Below, piece by piece: positions 45,023 to 57,197 of a DNA stretch of 64,000 nt (the first letter of the stretch is position 1; each line of letters opens with the position of its first letter). The DNA is from Odobenus rosmarus divergens (Eukaryota; Chordata; Mammalia; Carnivora; Odobenidae), in NCBI RefSeq assembly GCF_000321225.1, contig NW_004451524.1:310001-374000 (forward strand). The letters run 5' to 3'. Both the position numbers and the translations under genes were made by a program. The notes beneath the pieces are model-generated. The model saw only the letters and a list, made by a program, of their open reading frames with translations. It made no database searches and had not been told where the DNA came from.

Positions 45023-45206
45023 GAGAAATTGGGGCACCTGGGTGGCTCAGTGGCTTGAACGTCTAACTCTTGATTTCGGCTCAGATCATGGGATCCTCGC
45101 TCAGCAGGATCTGCTGGAGATTCTCTCTCTCTCTCTCTCTCTCTCTCTACCCCTCCCCCCCACACTCAAGCACTCTCTCAAATAAATCTTTTAAAGTGAG
45201 AAATTG
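45023..45206 (+). mobile_element. Can-SINE, plus strand, with (CT)n
   Basis: The head is at 45,031. A (CT)14 run occupies 45,122-45,149 and the tail is CAAATAAATCTTTT. Duplications 'GAGAAATTG' lie at 45,023-45,031 and 45,198-45,206. It lies head to head with the preceding minus-strand copy, about 29 bp apart. Confidence 0.92.
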
Positions 45207-46401
45207 TTGAAAGTATTTGATGTGTCTCCTATACCATTACTATTTGCATTTTGGAAGAAATTAACTGACCCTCTGCATCATTTTCTTTTCTCACATAATC
45301 GAAGAAAGAATTTCTCAGAGTGAGCAGGTCAATTATATCAAATATATTGAGTTGTAGAAACTCAACACTGAACGTCATAAGTCACTCAAAGTCCTAAGTC
45401 ATGCCCACCAATTTCTTCTTCACTGTGTAGAGGTGTTTGCCCTTCACTTATTTGGAAGACTATTATTTGATTTGGCTCCATGGTGCCATCAAAGAAAAAC
45501 ATTCAGATCAGCCCCAGGTGTTTTTACTAATATGTTAACTCCTGAATTATGGGAAAATGTGTTCCCATCAATGAATTCTGTCATATTCAGTTTCATATTG
45601 TGTGCATGTGCATACACAGACACACACAGTCTAAAACTTTTAAAAGTTCATTCCCGTCCACCCCGCCCCCCCACTTCTGGCTGACTTATTAGCAATGTCC
45701 TGAATCTGCCTTGCTGTGCTGTTTTCTTCCCTCCCTGGGTACAGGGCTTACACGTCATCATTCAGAACTGACCCTGGTTATTGACTTGGAGGCCATCAGG
45801 GAGAGCTGGGGCAGAAACAGTTCAATCTCGCAAGGCACCTGCTTTCAGTAAGGCCTTCACTCAGTCCCCAGACCAGGGGAGGCTAATCTCCTTTGGGAAG
45901 GAGGGACTCAGGGAGGTTTGAAGATAAAAAGGTCTTGTATTTATTCACCCACACGTCCCCAGAAAAGTCAGAGGGACAATTTTGTTTTTTCCTATCAGAG
46001 CCCTGATTTTGACACAGAAAATCTACTGGGATTGTACCTTTAGTTTTGTTTGCAGATCTGAGCTCTTAAAGCCTGAGCCTAAGCCTCATTTTCAGCATGT
46101 GGTTCTTTGAGGCTACAGGAGGATACCCCTCAAAGCTCTATCTGAGGCCCTCTGGCTTCCACAGTTTGTCTTAAATCGGCAGTTGGCGGCCCAGAGACTG
46201 TCACATCTTTCTGTAATTCTGTCAGAAGCCATTCTACTCCATTATTCTGATGCATAGCAAGAATTTCTTAGGGTAGGTGCATAAGCTAGTATCTCTAAGT
46301 AAACCCAACCCTGCATGCTAGGGATCGTTACCACCCTACTTGATGACCAGCAATAGGATCACTATTACTTTCATTCAGGAGAGCAATACCCTGAAACCCA
46401 T
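45207..46401. other. Intergenic, no recognised element
   Basis: Short CA-containing patch near 45,600-45,630 and a C-run near 45,660. Nothing else recognised. Confidence 0.45.
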
Positions 46402-46609
46402 CTTACAGATTTATATCTTTTTTTTTTTTTTAAGATTTTATTTATTTGACAGAGAGAGCACAAGCAGAGGGAGAGGGAGAAGCAAGCTCCCCACCGAGCA
46501 GAGAGCCCAATGTGGGACTCGATCCCAGGACCCTGAGATCATGACCTGAGCCAAAGGCAGCCACTTAATCGACTGAGCCACCCAGGCGTCCCTTACAGAT
46601 TTATATCTT
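46402..46609 (-). mobile_element. Can-SINE, minus strand, 18-bp perfect TSD
   Basis: Body 46,420-46,591 with 'GAGCCACCCAGGCGTCCC' at its end. Identical duplications lie at 46,402-46,419 and 46,592-46,609. The plus and minus frames across it are SINE translations. Confidence 0.95.
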
Positions 46610-48253
46610 AAAAATACTTGCAATACAAATTGTCATAACCCAGGAAAACAGAGCCTGAAGAAAGGATTCAGATTGCTAAAACATTATAAAGAAGAGGAAT
46701 GGGGAGGGGCAGGGAGACCAAGACACACGTTCTGCAATAGGATGGTGACTGCCTCACATTGATCCATGGAGGACGCCACAAATCACAGGATGTTCGTTCA
46801 GCACTCGGGAATTCTCCGAAAGAGTTACAAGGATGAATCTCATCTTAGGGAGTAGAATAGATGGGAAATGTATCTACTTGGTTCCTTCCGGTCTCCCATT
46901 TCCTATTAGGTTTTCCCTTTTTGAGAGTAAATGTCCTTCTGACCCCTTGACAGATACACCGAAACCCAAATCTCATACCCTAAGGAGTGATACTTTTCCC
47001 CAATTTCAAAAGTCTGGCATAGGTGAAATGACACCCACGAGAGAAAGAAGCAAGCATCTGTGGGAGTCTGAGAAGGTAGGTGAAGGTCTCGATCCCAAAC
47101 GGTCCACAATTTCCACTCATTCCAATCCACTCATGCTACACCCCTCTCCACCATCACTAACAGATCCCAGCAAACCACATGGGACCTCCGCTTTGTCCGT
47201 GAGAAAAAGAGATGCATCACAGAGACACCAGTCAGGCCCATGGGACCTTACAATTCAGTTGGAGTGGAAGAAGGGAATCCAAGAATTAAGAAGAAGGCTT
47301 GTGGTTTTAGGGGGAATACAAAAGAGTGTAGATATAAAGGGGTACAGAGAAGGACGAGTTATTTTATTAGGGAAAATTTTCTGAAAAGGTTTGACATGTT
47401 TTGGTCTACATTTTTTTAAAGCAAAACTTACACATAGAGCTTCTGCCTCTTGTAGATCTTGATCCCCATCACACTATGTACACAGTCCAATTCTCTCTCA
47501 CATTGCATCCATGTGACCAATCACAGCCCAGTTAGTTAACTGGTCAGAGTCCAGATGACACATGATTACACAGCTTCAAGTTACTTGAGGGTTGACATAG
47601 CTGGATAAATTTAATGCACTTATTTTTGATCATCTAAATAACTTAGCTATCACCAAGTGTTCTAGGGATAGTCAAAGGCATCAATGAGTGCAGTTATTTA
47701 TAGACAATTTTTTTAATCAAGAATAAAAACTTGAGCTATAGAGGAGTAATTGGCAGAAATAACACCAGGAAAAACATTATCTTCACAAGTTATGTAACTC
47801 AAGTATTTAATTCTCATTTTTAATCCAGTAGCAATTAGCATGCAACACAGTTTATATAATTAAATTTAAAGTGTCATAATACTATTAATACAGAAATTGC
47901 TTCCCAAATGTATTAAGTGCATAAAGATAGTTGCTTTCTAAAAGCAGATACATAATAGACAATGCAAAGTTTCTTTCTTATACTACTTCTTTAAAATTTT
48001 CTCAACAAGTGGGTTTTATTAACGGTTGAATGTACAAATCTACAACAAACCATAGCCAGATGTGGATCACGCACTAATGGAAGATATTTATTGTGAATAC
48101 AAGTGTAACACTTAAAAATCATTTTGAATACCAAATGTTGTATGCTTCAGTTTTATAGGATGACTCTACACACACACACGCACACATGTGTGTGCGCCCA
48201 CACGTGCATGCGCACACACATCATCTAAACCAGGAATCTTGGCTGTGCTTAAG
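46610..48253. other. Intergenic with an unsupported 183-codon frame
   Basis: The plus frame 46,833-47,384 is among the longest in the window, but I see no domain, signal peptide or membrane segment and no splice-flanked structure, and its composition is like its surroundings. The rest is AT-rich. A CA/TG alternating patch with a near-palindromic CACACATGTGTGTG core occupies about 48,168-48,220. Confidence 0.4.
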
Positions 48254-48452
48254 AAGAGTAACCTTGTCAGGCGCCTGGGTGGCTCAGATGGTTAAGCGTC
48301 TGCCTTCAGCTCAGGTCGTGATCCCAGGGTCCTGGGATCGAGTCCTGCATCGGGCTCCCTGCTCATTGGGAGCCTGCTTCTCCCTCTGCCTCTCTCTCTC
48401 TCATGAATAAATAAATAAAATCTTTTTTTTAAAAAAAAGAGTAACCTCGTCA
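48254..48452 (+). mobile_element. Can-SINE, plus strand
   Basis: The head is at 48,270 and the tail CTCATGAATAAATAAATAAAATC plus A-run. Sixteen-base duplications at 48,254-48,269 and 48,437-48,452 differ at one site (T/C). The TCATGAATAAATAAATAAA tail resembles the copy at 29,554. Confidence 0.94.
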
Positions 48453-50239
48453 TGGGACATGTTTTCTTGGGTCAGTTAATTCCCTTTTTATATCCCAGTT
48501 AATATCACATACCAACTATGAGAGTTAAATAATACGTCCCCAAAGATGACATCTAGGTTTTCTACACAGTGACTACATGCCAGTTAGGCTAAGACAGGTG
48601 ATGCGCGTGATACATGGTATTAAGTTTCCACCCTCATATTTAGCCCTTTTTTTACCCCCTCAACTGATTTTCAGACAGTTCTTGGTCTGACTTTTGCCAC
48701 CTGTATATAATCATTATTTAAGGACTAATTTGGGACAATTTAGTTAATGGAAATATCTAGGTCTTCTCTCAGAGGTATGCTTTTAAGCCTTACTTATATT
48801 TAATTGGTATAAATCTTTATTGGTGGTTTATATGTGCAGGATATTTCCATCCCCATCCATTTTCTGTTCTCTGCAGGGAGATTTTTCCATCTTTATAACC
48901 CTCCCACATTGTTTGGATAAATTTAATTTCTACATTTTAATCAAGCTTTTTGTTATTGGAAACAACTTAATGACAAAGCCTCCCAGCAAGTTCATCCAGA
49001 GTGTGGGTTTGTAACCACGGTGAGTTTGAACTCTGGCAGTCTAAGGAAGTTTGCAGACTCTGTCCCAGAATATTGATATAGAGATATCAAAATATTATAT
49101 TATGCATTAAATCACAAGCCTTTGTGGCAGGCTACTAACTACTGTAATTTCTAGACATGAATATAAACTATTTTGAGAGGTCGGTGACAACTCTAATGTG
49201 ACATCACTATATCGGATTTCTATGGGTGCAAATCACAGGTACTAGTAATACTGCTGTAGTTAGTTGTCAACAATCAGAACTAAAGGAAAGGCTATTTGCT
49301 TTCCATGAAGTCAGCTCCAGTCCAGCTGGTCTTCATCACATCCATACGTATACTGCGAGAGCTCAATAAACTGTCTCCCGAAATGAAGGGTCTTTCCATG
49401 TAGACCTGATTTCTAATATTCCACCAGAATTTCGAAAGAACAAAAGACCTTCCATTTCAGCTATGTTCATGTGTCCATGTTCAAAAAAACTCCAGTCTTC
49501 CAGTGGTCAAGTCCTTAGGAAGAATGCGTATGATAAAAGGACTTCTGTGTGATGCAAATTGTTGGCAACAGTAGTGACGCCAACATGGGAAAAATATCAT
49601 TCATGGAATGCTTTCATAAATACCCTGCTTTGACCACAAAGTCAATATATCCTTCCATATTAACAATGGCGTAAGCACAGAATTATAGGTGTATCTCGTA
49701 TTATGTAAGTTTTAGTAAATGCGAGTCAAATGGACAGTGTTATTTGTCTCTTAAAATGAACAGTCTTTAGTCTCTATTTCCTCATTTTCCCTAAGTACTT
49801 ACAGATAAAAATAATTTATATTAAAAAAATAACCATCCAATCAGCTAGTATCAGTGTTACCCAGCCTTTGAATCATTGAGACGTATTTCATTTGAACATA
49901 CATCCATCAAATTAGCTCCGTATGTCAATGCAGGGAGCATTCACTTTAACTTCCGTGTGGACAGGAGATCCTATAAAAACCATCGCTGACAACAGCTCCT
50001 TTGTGTGTGTGTGTGTGAGAAACTGAAAAGCTGATTTAAATGCATACTGGAGGAGCTCAGTTTTATGGAATATGTGGGCTATACAGCACATCCCCTTCAG
50101 CCTAACATCTAAAATGAATAAAAGCAAAGCAAAGGCCATAGCTGTTCTGCAAGCTCATCATTATTCATAATGCCTTTAATTTCATGAAATATACAGTTTT
50201 GAGTTAAACTTTCGTAAGCAGCATATGAAATCATCCAGA
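48453..50239. other. Intergenic, no recognised element
   Basis: AT-rich, with a (TG)8 at 50,002-50,017. No transposon is recognised and the frames are short. Confidence 0.45.
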
Positions 50240-50700
50240 GCATGTGTGTGCACGTGTGTGTGGTACACGAGTACAGATGTGTGTTCATGTGTGTTCGCGC
50301 ACGTGAGCACCCACGCAGAGTCCAGATGTGCAGGCTGGAGTTTACCTGAGTGAGGATGTTGGTCTATTACCGAACATCTGTGTGACTGGATGTGTTTCTG
50401 GGAGTGTATGGGGAGGCACGCGCTGGGGACACATGAATGTGAGAGAGGCACATGGGGTGGGTATCCCACGGGGTACATGTGAGGAATGTGGGTGGAGATC
50501 TGGGGATTCAGGAGGGGCACGTGTGAGAAAGGCGTGTGTGTGTGTGTGTGTGTGTGGACTGGGGACATGGGAGGGGGACTGTGATGAGCATAAGGATTTG
50601 GGGACATGGGAGGACACAGAGGGGAAGGTGGAGGATGTATGAACATGGGTGTGCTGTGTTTGGATACATGTATGGGTGGGTGCAAGGTGGTGACTCATTC
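50240..50700 (+). repeat. TG/G-rich degenerate low-complexity block
   Basis: Impure TGTG/CACG alternation grades into a G-rich stretch, a (GT)12 at about 50,533-50,557, and two copies of a 'GGGGACATGGGAGG' unit near 50,563 and 50,599. It generates long mirror frames on the minus strand (50,182-50,785) that are low-complexity artefacts. Confidence 0.75.
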
Positions 50701-51569
50701 TAGTGGGAAGGATTTCCTGGCCTAAATGCAGAGGCGGCTGGTAGGGGAGAGACTGGGACGCAGGGTTAATTCCAAAGAGCTTCAACGGCTTTAGAACCTT
50801 CTATCTGGTGCTTACCATAACCCATCACCTTTAATGTATGTGCCTTAGTTTAGCACTGGCACAGTGTTTATCCTTAGTTTAGCACTATTTCAAATCATAA
50901 AATCGTAAAGGTTCAAGTGACTGCGAAGGTAATTGACTTTAAATCCTCAGATTGGCAGTGGAATAGATGAAGTTCAGGGAGGTGGTAGTTTCTTACTCAG
51001 ACAGTCGATACTAGTGTTCTAACTGCATGTTCTTGTTCAGGTACCACTGAGGACTACGCATTTGTGGGAATAAAAATAACTGTATCCCAGAGAAAAAACT
51101 GGAACATAACCTGTCGTAGGAGCAAGTTGGAAGAAGCAGGAGCTGAATAAACTTAAGATCTGATAGGGTTATCCTGGATGGGAGACATAGCCATGGGCTG
51201 CAGATAAATAGGGCTCTGTGGGTTTTTCAAGGTTGAGAATTAAATCAAGTGTATCAGCTCTTTTGACTCTAATTCCTTGCATTTCTCTGTCTTGCCTGTT
51301 TTTTGAATTCTTGAACCTTGACTTCTCACCCCAAATTGTTAGTCTGGATAATGTGAAGCTGTGGGTGGTCAACCAAACTCCAATTCATCACAGTGCAACT
51401 GTCCTAAATGCAATTTTAGACTTTTTAAAAAATCATTTTTCTCTTTTTAGGTTATTAAACATTTACATGGAACTCTTACTAGGCAGTTTTCTGGCTTAGC
51501 AACATATTTCCTTAAAAGGAACAAAAGAAAACACAGCAGACTCAAACCTCTGGCCTCTTCCCTTTCCTA
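50701..51569. other. Intergenic, no recognised element
   Basis: A duplicated 'TTAGTTTAGCACT' occurs at 50,847 and 50,875. Otherwise nothing recognised; the opposing frames 51,169-51,499 overlap and are unsupported. Confidence 0.4.
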
Positions 51570-51780
51570 TTGATCCTACTCCCTGCATGGCCTCGTCCAG
51601 GACCACGGCCTCAAGTATCCTCTCCTAATTCAGACAACAAACCTTATATCCAGTTCTGGATTCTCTCTGAACTCCATATTCATAGATCCTTAAATGCACT
51701 CTCTGGTATTTCTACTTAAAGGTCCAACTGGCATCTCAAACTCCAACTTTCCATGTCCCAAGGGAACAGAAGGAATGAAT
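51570..51780 (+). mobile_element. L2 LINE ORF2 fragment
   Basis: 'ATCCAGTTCTGGATTCTCTCTGAACTCCATATTCATAGATCC' and 'GGTCCAACTGGCATCTCAAACTCCAAC' follow the L2 coding region just after the RT active site. Confidence 0.6.
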
Positions 51781-51880
51781 AAACATACATCCACTTCTCA
51801 CACTTCTGTCACTCAAGCAACTACTTTTTCTCCTCCTGGAAATACTGGGTGCATGCAATAGGATGGACGCAGACAGACAG

Positions 51881-51908
51881 ACACACACACACACACACAC
51901 ACACACAC
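51881..51908 (+). repeat. (AC)14 microsatellite
   Basis: Perfect run preceded by AGACAGACAG. Confidence 0.97.
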
Positions 51909-52345
51909 TGTAGTAGGAGCCTCTAAGATGGTCCCAAACAATCCTGTCCTTCCAGTAGTCAAAACCTCTGAGAAGCCCACCACTGGACTATCTTGGCTTC
52001 TGACTAATAACTCAACTTTGAGAGAATGCCACTTCTGTGACTAGGTACAAAAGACTGTAACTTGGGTTTTGCTAGCAAACTCTGCCTCTTGTAAGCCCTG
52101 ATGCATAATGAAAGAAAAGCCACGTGGCATGTGATGGAGAGGGGTCTGCAGCCAACAGTGCATGAGAAAGTGAGGCCCTCGGCCCAACCACCTTTGAGGA
52201 GAGGAATCCTGATAAGAAGTGTGCAAGTGAGCTTGGAAGCAGAGCCTTCCCCACTTGAGCCTTCAGGTGAGACCCTGCCTCTGGTCAGCATCTTGACTGC
52301 AGGCTTGCAAGCGACCTCAAAGTAGAAAAGCTGACAAGGCAGGGA
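51909..52345 (+). repeat. MLT1-like (ERVL-MaLR) solo LTR
   Basis: 'CCTCTAAGATGGTCCCAAACAATCC' and 'TGTGACTAGGTACAAAAGACTGTAACTTG', then 'GGCCCAACCACCTTTGAGG' and 'CATCTTGACTGCAGGCTTGCAAG', give the MaLR layout seen also at 14.2 kb. The 3' end with the usual 'TTGTTTTAAGC' is not evident. The 121-codon minus frame across it is incidental. Confidence 0.5.
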
Positions 52346-54594
52346 CTCTTTGCTGTATGTGTTCACCACAGCACCGCTTCCTCAAATAGGACTGGAAGAG
52401 TTCAGAGAGCAATGCCTTCTGGCTCAGTCACTGAATGAAGTACTCCTCCCCCAATAACCTGGGTTGTGTCATCCTCAGGAGCAAACAGACTTTGGAGGGC
52501 CTTACTGGAGGACCCATGGTCTCTTTAAGATACGGTCCCTTCCTAAGTGACTCCACATTATTTAACTTGAGAACCTAGGATGGACTTTCCTCTTACAAAT
52601 ACATATAAATCATATAAATCTATCCTAAGAATGCCCAGCAATTTCTTTCGTGTAACTTCTCATTAGTAGACAACAGGGAGACGAAAAGTATCCATTTAAA
52701 GCACTATATTGTTTTTAGAAACAAATAATTAGACCTGGGGGAAAAACAGGTACAATCTACTTCCAGCCAAAACTGGTATAAAGTCATGGGATTCCACCAT
52801 GGAGCATGACCTCCTTTCAAACAAGAGCTACGAGATTTTACTTATTCTGCAGCTACAAATTGCACCTCTGACTGCCAAGATTAGCCACTGTGGTAATAGA
52901 TGGCTTCATGCCTCTCAACAACTGGGAAGCACCAATCACCCTTTTTCCTCAGTATCTCTGATGAAGTCCCCTTCTTTTCTCCTCAAGATCTTAATTTAGG
53001 CATCAATCCCACTGTCTCCAGAAACCTTCCTTGGTATCTTCATTAATACAGGCATTTATTTACATCCTATTAATATCCAGGTAATTCTAGCCGATGTTCT
53101 CTTAAGATTGTCTCTGTCTTAAGTTGCTAAGTCATTCTATAGGAAATAGAAGTAAGTGGCTTTTGGTAAATCACAGCAATTTCTCCAAAATAAAAGTTAG
53201 ATTGGCAAAAGAGATACTTTTGTTAAGAGAAACAGCAACTACAACAGAGAGGTGCTGACATGCCCAAGGACCCAGTTTAAGTGATGGTGCTCTGTCTTCT
53301 ACCACCTCCTACTTGCTCTGGATCACCCTGCCCTGAGCACACCGCATCAATCCTTCATCCTTGTACCCAGCATGGTGAGTGTCAGAAATAGCAGGACAGA
53401 TAATTACAGCCATCAAGGACACTTACAAGTTGTTGGAAATTTTTCTGGGAACAAAAATCCAACCTGCTGACCAAGAGACTTGAAAAACTCCTGAATGAAA
53501 GGTCATAGAAGCTCATTTATTTTCCATTTCATTTCAGGTCACAAGTGTATTGCTGGCGTGCATTTTTGAGAAACCCAATGACGACACTTCCTTTCTCAGA
53601 TTTTTGCCCTTTCAGCCTGAAGGGCAGCTTTTTACACAGCCCCCCTTCCAGCAGAAACATCCTCCCTCTTAGATGTGGATGCAATTTCTTGGTTATTATA
53701 TGTGGCTCCATGTCCCCTGCCTCCAGCACAGCGACTGAGAACACACCGGAATCCTAGTTACACAGTGCATGCAGTCACTAGGAGAGGCTAAGCTACACAG
53801 CTTTTTAGCTCTACCATTGTCATCTTGGATCACACCATCAACGCCAGACCATCTGTCAGGGAAGTGCTGCCAAGAGTGGCTATTTATCTGGCTTCTCTCT
53901 GTCAATTTAAGAGGACTTAGCAACTTGGCCACCAGCCAGCAGCTACAGAACCAACCTTCAGAGAGATGCCTGCTGAGGAACTGACTGAAATTGTACAATT
54001 TTCATCTCCCTTTTCATTTCTCCAATTTCTCCACACCTGCACATGACAAAAGGGGAACTGAATCAACCCCCCGCCCTGGCCCCCAGCACCTCCCCATTCA
54101 CCGGTGAGTCTCTCGCTCCCTTTCCATCACGTTCTGTCAGAATACCATCTGCCCTTCAGGATCTAGTGGAAATTACAGCCACAGGTGGAATCACGGTAGC
54201 ACTTTGACCTTTTGTGCTCTTACTGGCCTTTGGCCAAACACTTTTATTAAGCATCTATCACATATTCGGTTATTGCCAGATACCTGATAGACTGTGCATA
54301 GCAACACAGTCAGGGATGCGAAGGTCTCTAACTCACTAATCCGCCAAGTGTCCAGCCCATGATAGTCACTAAGCAATGACTGCAATAAATTGGAATGAAG
54401 AGACAAATCTCTAACCAAATTTAGGGTTAGTAGAAATGCTTATGAGAAGCCTTTGAGATTTTCCTAGGACGCTAACCCCTGAAAATATAAAGACAAGTCA
54501 GACATGGGACATTAATGTCCAACAGAGTCAGACAGTCCCACTTCAGTGCAGCTGATGCGTTTCCAATGAGCACGGAGAAGGGGTCGCGAAACTT
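52346..54594. other. Intergenic, no recognised element
   Basis: Balanced composition. Several opposed 70-100-codon frames overlap at 53,529-53,998, typical of chance. No repeat named. Confidence 0.4.
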
Positions 54595-54823
54595 CCAAAG
54601 AAAGGATTTTTTTTTTAAGATTTTATTTATTTATTTGACAGAGAGACACAGCGAGAGAGGGAACACTACCAGGGGGAGTGGGAGAGGGAGAAGCAGGCTT
54701 CCCGCCAAGCAAGGAGCCCAATGCGGGATGCGGGGCTCGATCCCAGGACCCTGGGACCATGATGTGAGCCAAAGGCAGACACTTAACAACTGAGCCACCC
54801 AGGCGCCCCCAAAGAAAGGATTT
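54595..54823 (-). mobile_element. Can-SINE, minus strand, 15-bp perfect TSD
   Basis: Body 54,610-54,808. A short internal duplication ('GATGCGGGATGCGGGGC'-type) lies near 54,720-54,735. Duplications 54,595-54,609 and 54,809-54,823 are identical. Confidence 0.95.
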
Positions 54824-55433
54824 GAACTAAGGTGCATATATGGAAAAACTGAACTGGCTATTTTCCACCTCTCTTACAAACCCAAATAGGAAACAAGAGT
54901 AAATTTAAATACAAGCCTCACAAAATGATCCCATTTTCATGGACTCTAGTGGGCAGAGAATGAATTACAGTTTGTTTTTTCTCTGGGATGTTCCTGCTAC
55001 CTTTGGGGGCAAAATATGGCTAGAAGTTTGGCAGACTGTGTTTGGCAAAAGAGAAAAGTTTGGAAGGAAAATGGAAGACCAGAGATGTCAGATAGGTTTT
55101 CATTTTCTTTCATTACCTTAGGAGAACAGCTTCCCAAATGTCCCCTAAGCATATTTCAACTGAAAAACTTGGAGCTTCTCTCTGGGGTGAGGGTAATGAC
55201 TTGGAAGAAGTAAAGGAGACAAGGCAGATCTATCAGTAGAGGTCAAGAGCTGTCGGAAATGGTAATGGCCACCGTGGAGTCAAACTGGCCCGCAGCCTCG
55301 GTGCTCAGGGTGACTGCCATGTAAGAAAGCCAGTGTGGTCAGCCTTGCCTCTAGTCCACAGGCTTCCACAGGGGGGCAGCGCATGTGGCTGGTGAGCACA
55401 CTGATGCCTTGTGCCTGTAATGGGGAAGAGCCC
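54824..55433. other. Intergenic, no recognised element
   Basis: No repeat named; frames of 60-65 codons only. Confidence 0.4.
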
Positions 55434-55600
55434 CTTTGAACATGGATTCTCATACTTAGTTGTATGCTGGAATCTCACAGTGGGTTTAAATTAAAAAAAA
55501 AAAAATAGTAATGCGTATGTCCCACCCCAAGGATTCTGATTTGATGTCTGGAGCGCAGCCCAAGCTTTGGAATTTTTTTAAACTCCCCCCACCCCGATTT
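55434..55600. mobile_element. MER5A-like (hAT-Charlie) DNA transposon
   Basis: 'ATTCTCATACTTAGTTGTATGCTGGAATC', 'GTCCCACCCCAAGGATTCTGATTTGATG' and 'CAGCCCAAGCTTTGGAATTTTTTTAAACTCC' follow the MER5A consensus. An A-run near 55,494-55,505 interrupts it. Confidence 0.7.
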
Positions 55601-57044
55601 GTCACTGTCATAGACAATAAAAGGATTCAAGACACAGTGTTAGTGGCAGATGGCCAAAAAAGATCCTGAAAACACATACAGAACACAGTGCAAATCCAGA
55701 ACCCCAGGATAGCACAATTTATGTGGAAAACTGAGGCACAAGAATATATAATTGGTAAAGAAGTATCCCCTACGGGACTCAGAGAACTTTTAAAACAAAG
55801 CGATAAAATACCACATAGAGTGATGGTCAAGCCTGGAGAAAATTCAGAAGGCATCCAAGACTGTGTGGCCAGGAGTTAAAGACCAGAATGGGACTTACCC
55901 AGGGATGAGCAGATATAAGAAAGGACAACACTCATTGGCAGTAATGCAGGGTCGCTACTTTATCAGACTTGATGAATATACATGCACTGTGTAGGCTTAT
56001 CAGCAAATATAGCCACATACCATCCATCATCTATCAATAACATCAATATTAGGTCTTAGCTCATGACCTGTTAGCTTGTAAAGTCTTAATTCTTTTAGAT
56101 ATGGTAAGCCAGCTTTACCTGCATCTTCTACTTGGCCAACCTTTGGAAGGTCACAGAAAAAAATCCATTCGAGGACTCTTACACCAGTCACACCCAGACG
56201 GAAAACTATACAAATGGCAGGGATTTCTGCCACAGTTTAGACCACAGGGACAAAAGTCACTTCATGTTGAGACACTGTGTTAGCGGTTTCACTCTAGAAG
56301 AATGCTTCTTTAAAATCTAGATTTTTACCTATGAATTTTTAGGTTTCCCATTTTTCACAAAAGAGAAGGAACCTTTGTAAAAATGTCCAGGAATGATCCA
56401 CATGACCTTGTGACCACAGTTGAGGTGGGTGGGGCTCTAGAATGGAGACTTGGGTGTAGTTTGGGAAGAAAAATTTAAACAGTTTTAAAAAAGTAAGTGT
56501 TCGAGTGTCTGAAGATGTCTTTTACACTGAAAAGACTTTTACACTGCTTACACCGTAACATGCTATTTGCTGAGGAAACTCACTGCATTCTGTCCCCAAA
56601 GGAGAGACAATCTAGGTCTCAGCAAATAAATACAGTTATAGCACAGAAATGTCACATCAGGTGAAAGGATACGCGCCCACCCCCAAATTCATTCCACCTG
56701 GAAATTTCCAAGATCTAAAAATGCCACAGATTTTTAGTCCTTCACATATTTCAACCCATTTAATCTTCTTTTCCTCCAGATTCTACCTGATCAGCTCTAC
56801 CTCCCACACCTGCTTCGCCACTGGGCAGCACCAGCTGGATCTCAGGACTGCAAGATTTCAACACCAGGCTGTTCATGGGCGCTCTGCTCTCCTTCAGGGA
56901 GAAAGGATATGGAGTCTTACAAAGGGTTGGTTTCAATAAACCTCTCTGTATCTGAGGAGGGTTAACATAATTCTCTGATATTTGTGTTCCCTCCCTAACT
57001 GGTTGTGCAAAATATAGCCACTCGTGGGCGTGCACACACTCAGT
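55601..57044. other. Intergenic, no recognised element
   Basis: Several 60-96-codon frames overlap on opposite strands (55,627-55,879; 56,649-57,035). None has a recognisable feature. Confidence 0.4.
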
Positions 57045-57197
57045 TTAACACCTCACTATTCAAAATGTGGTCCATGGCTCAGCAATGTTGGCATCCCTGG
57101 AAGCTCGTTAGAAATGCAGACTCTTAGGGTGAACTCCACACCCTCTGAATCAGGAACGGCTTTAACAAGATCCCTGGTGATTTCTGTGCAGGTTAAA
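57045..57197 (-). mobile_element. MER20-like (hAT-Charlie) DNA transposon
   Basis: 'TATTCAAAATGTGGTCCATGGC', 'GGAAGCTCGTTAGAAATGCAGACTCTTAGG' and 'TTTAACAAGATCCCTGGTGATTTC' correspond to MER20 read on the minus strand. Confidence 0.75.

Noticed and set aside
46833..47384. 183-codon plus-strand frame
   Set aside because: No domain, signal or membrane segment. A frame of this length is plausible by chance across six frames of 64 kb.
50182..50785. Minus-strand frames of 167 and 147 codons rich in H, T and P
   Set aside because: Low-complexity translation of the TG/G-rich block; the two frames overlap each other.
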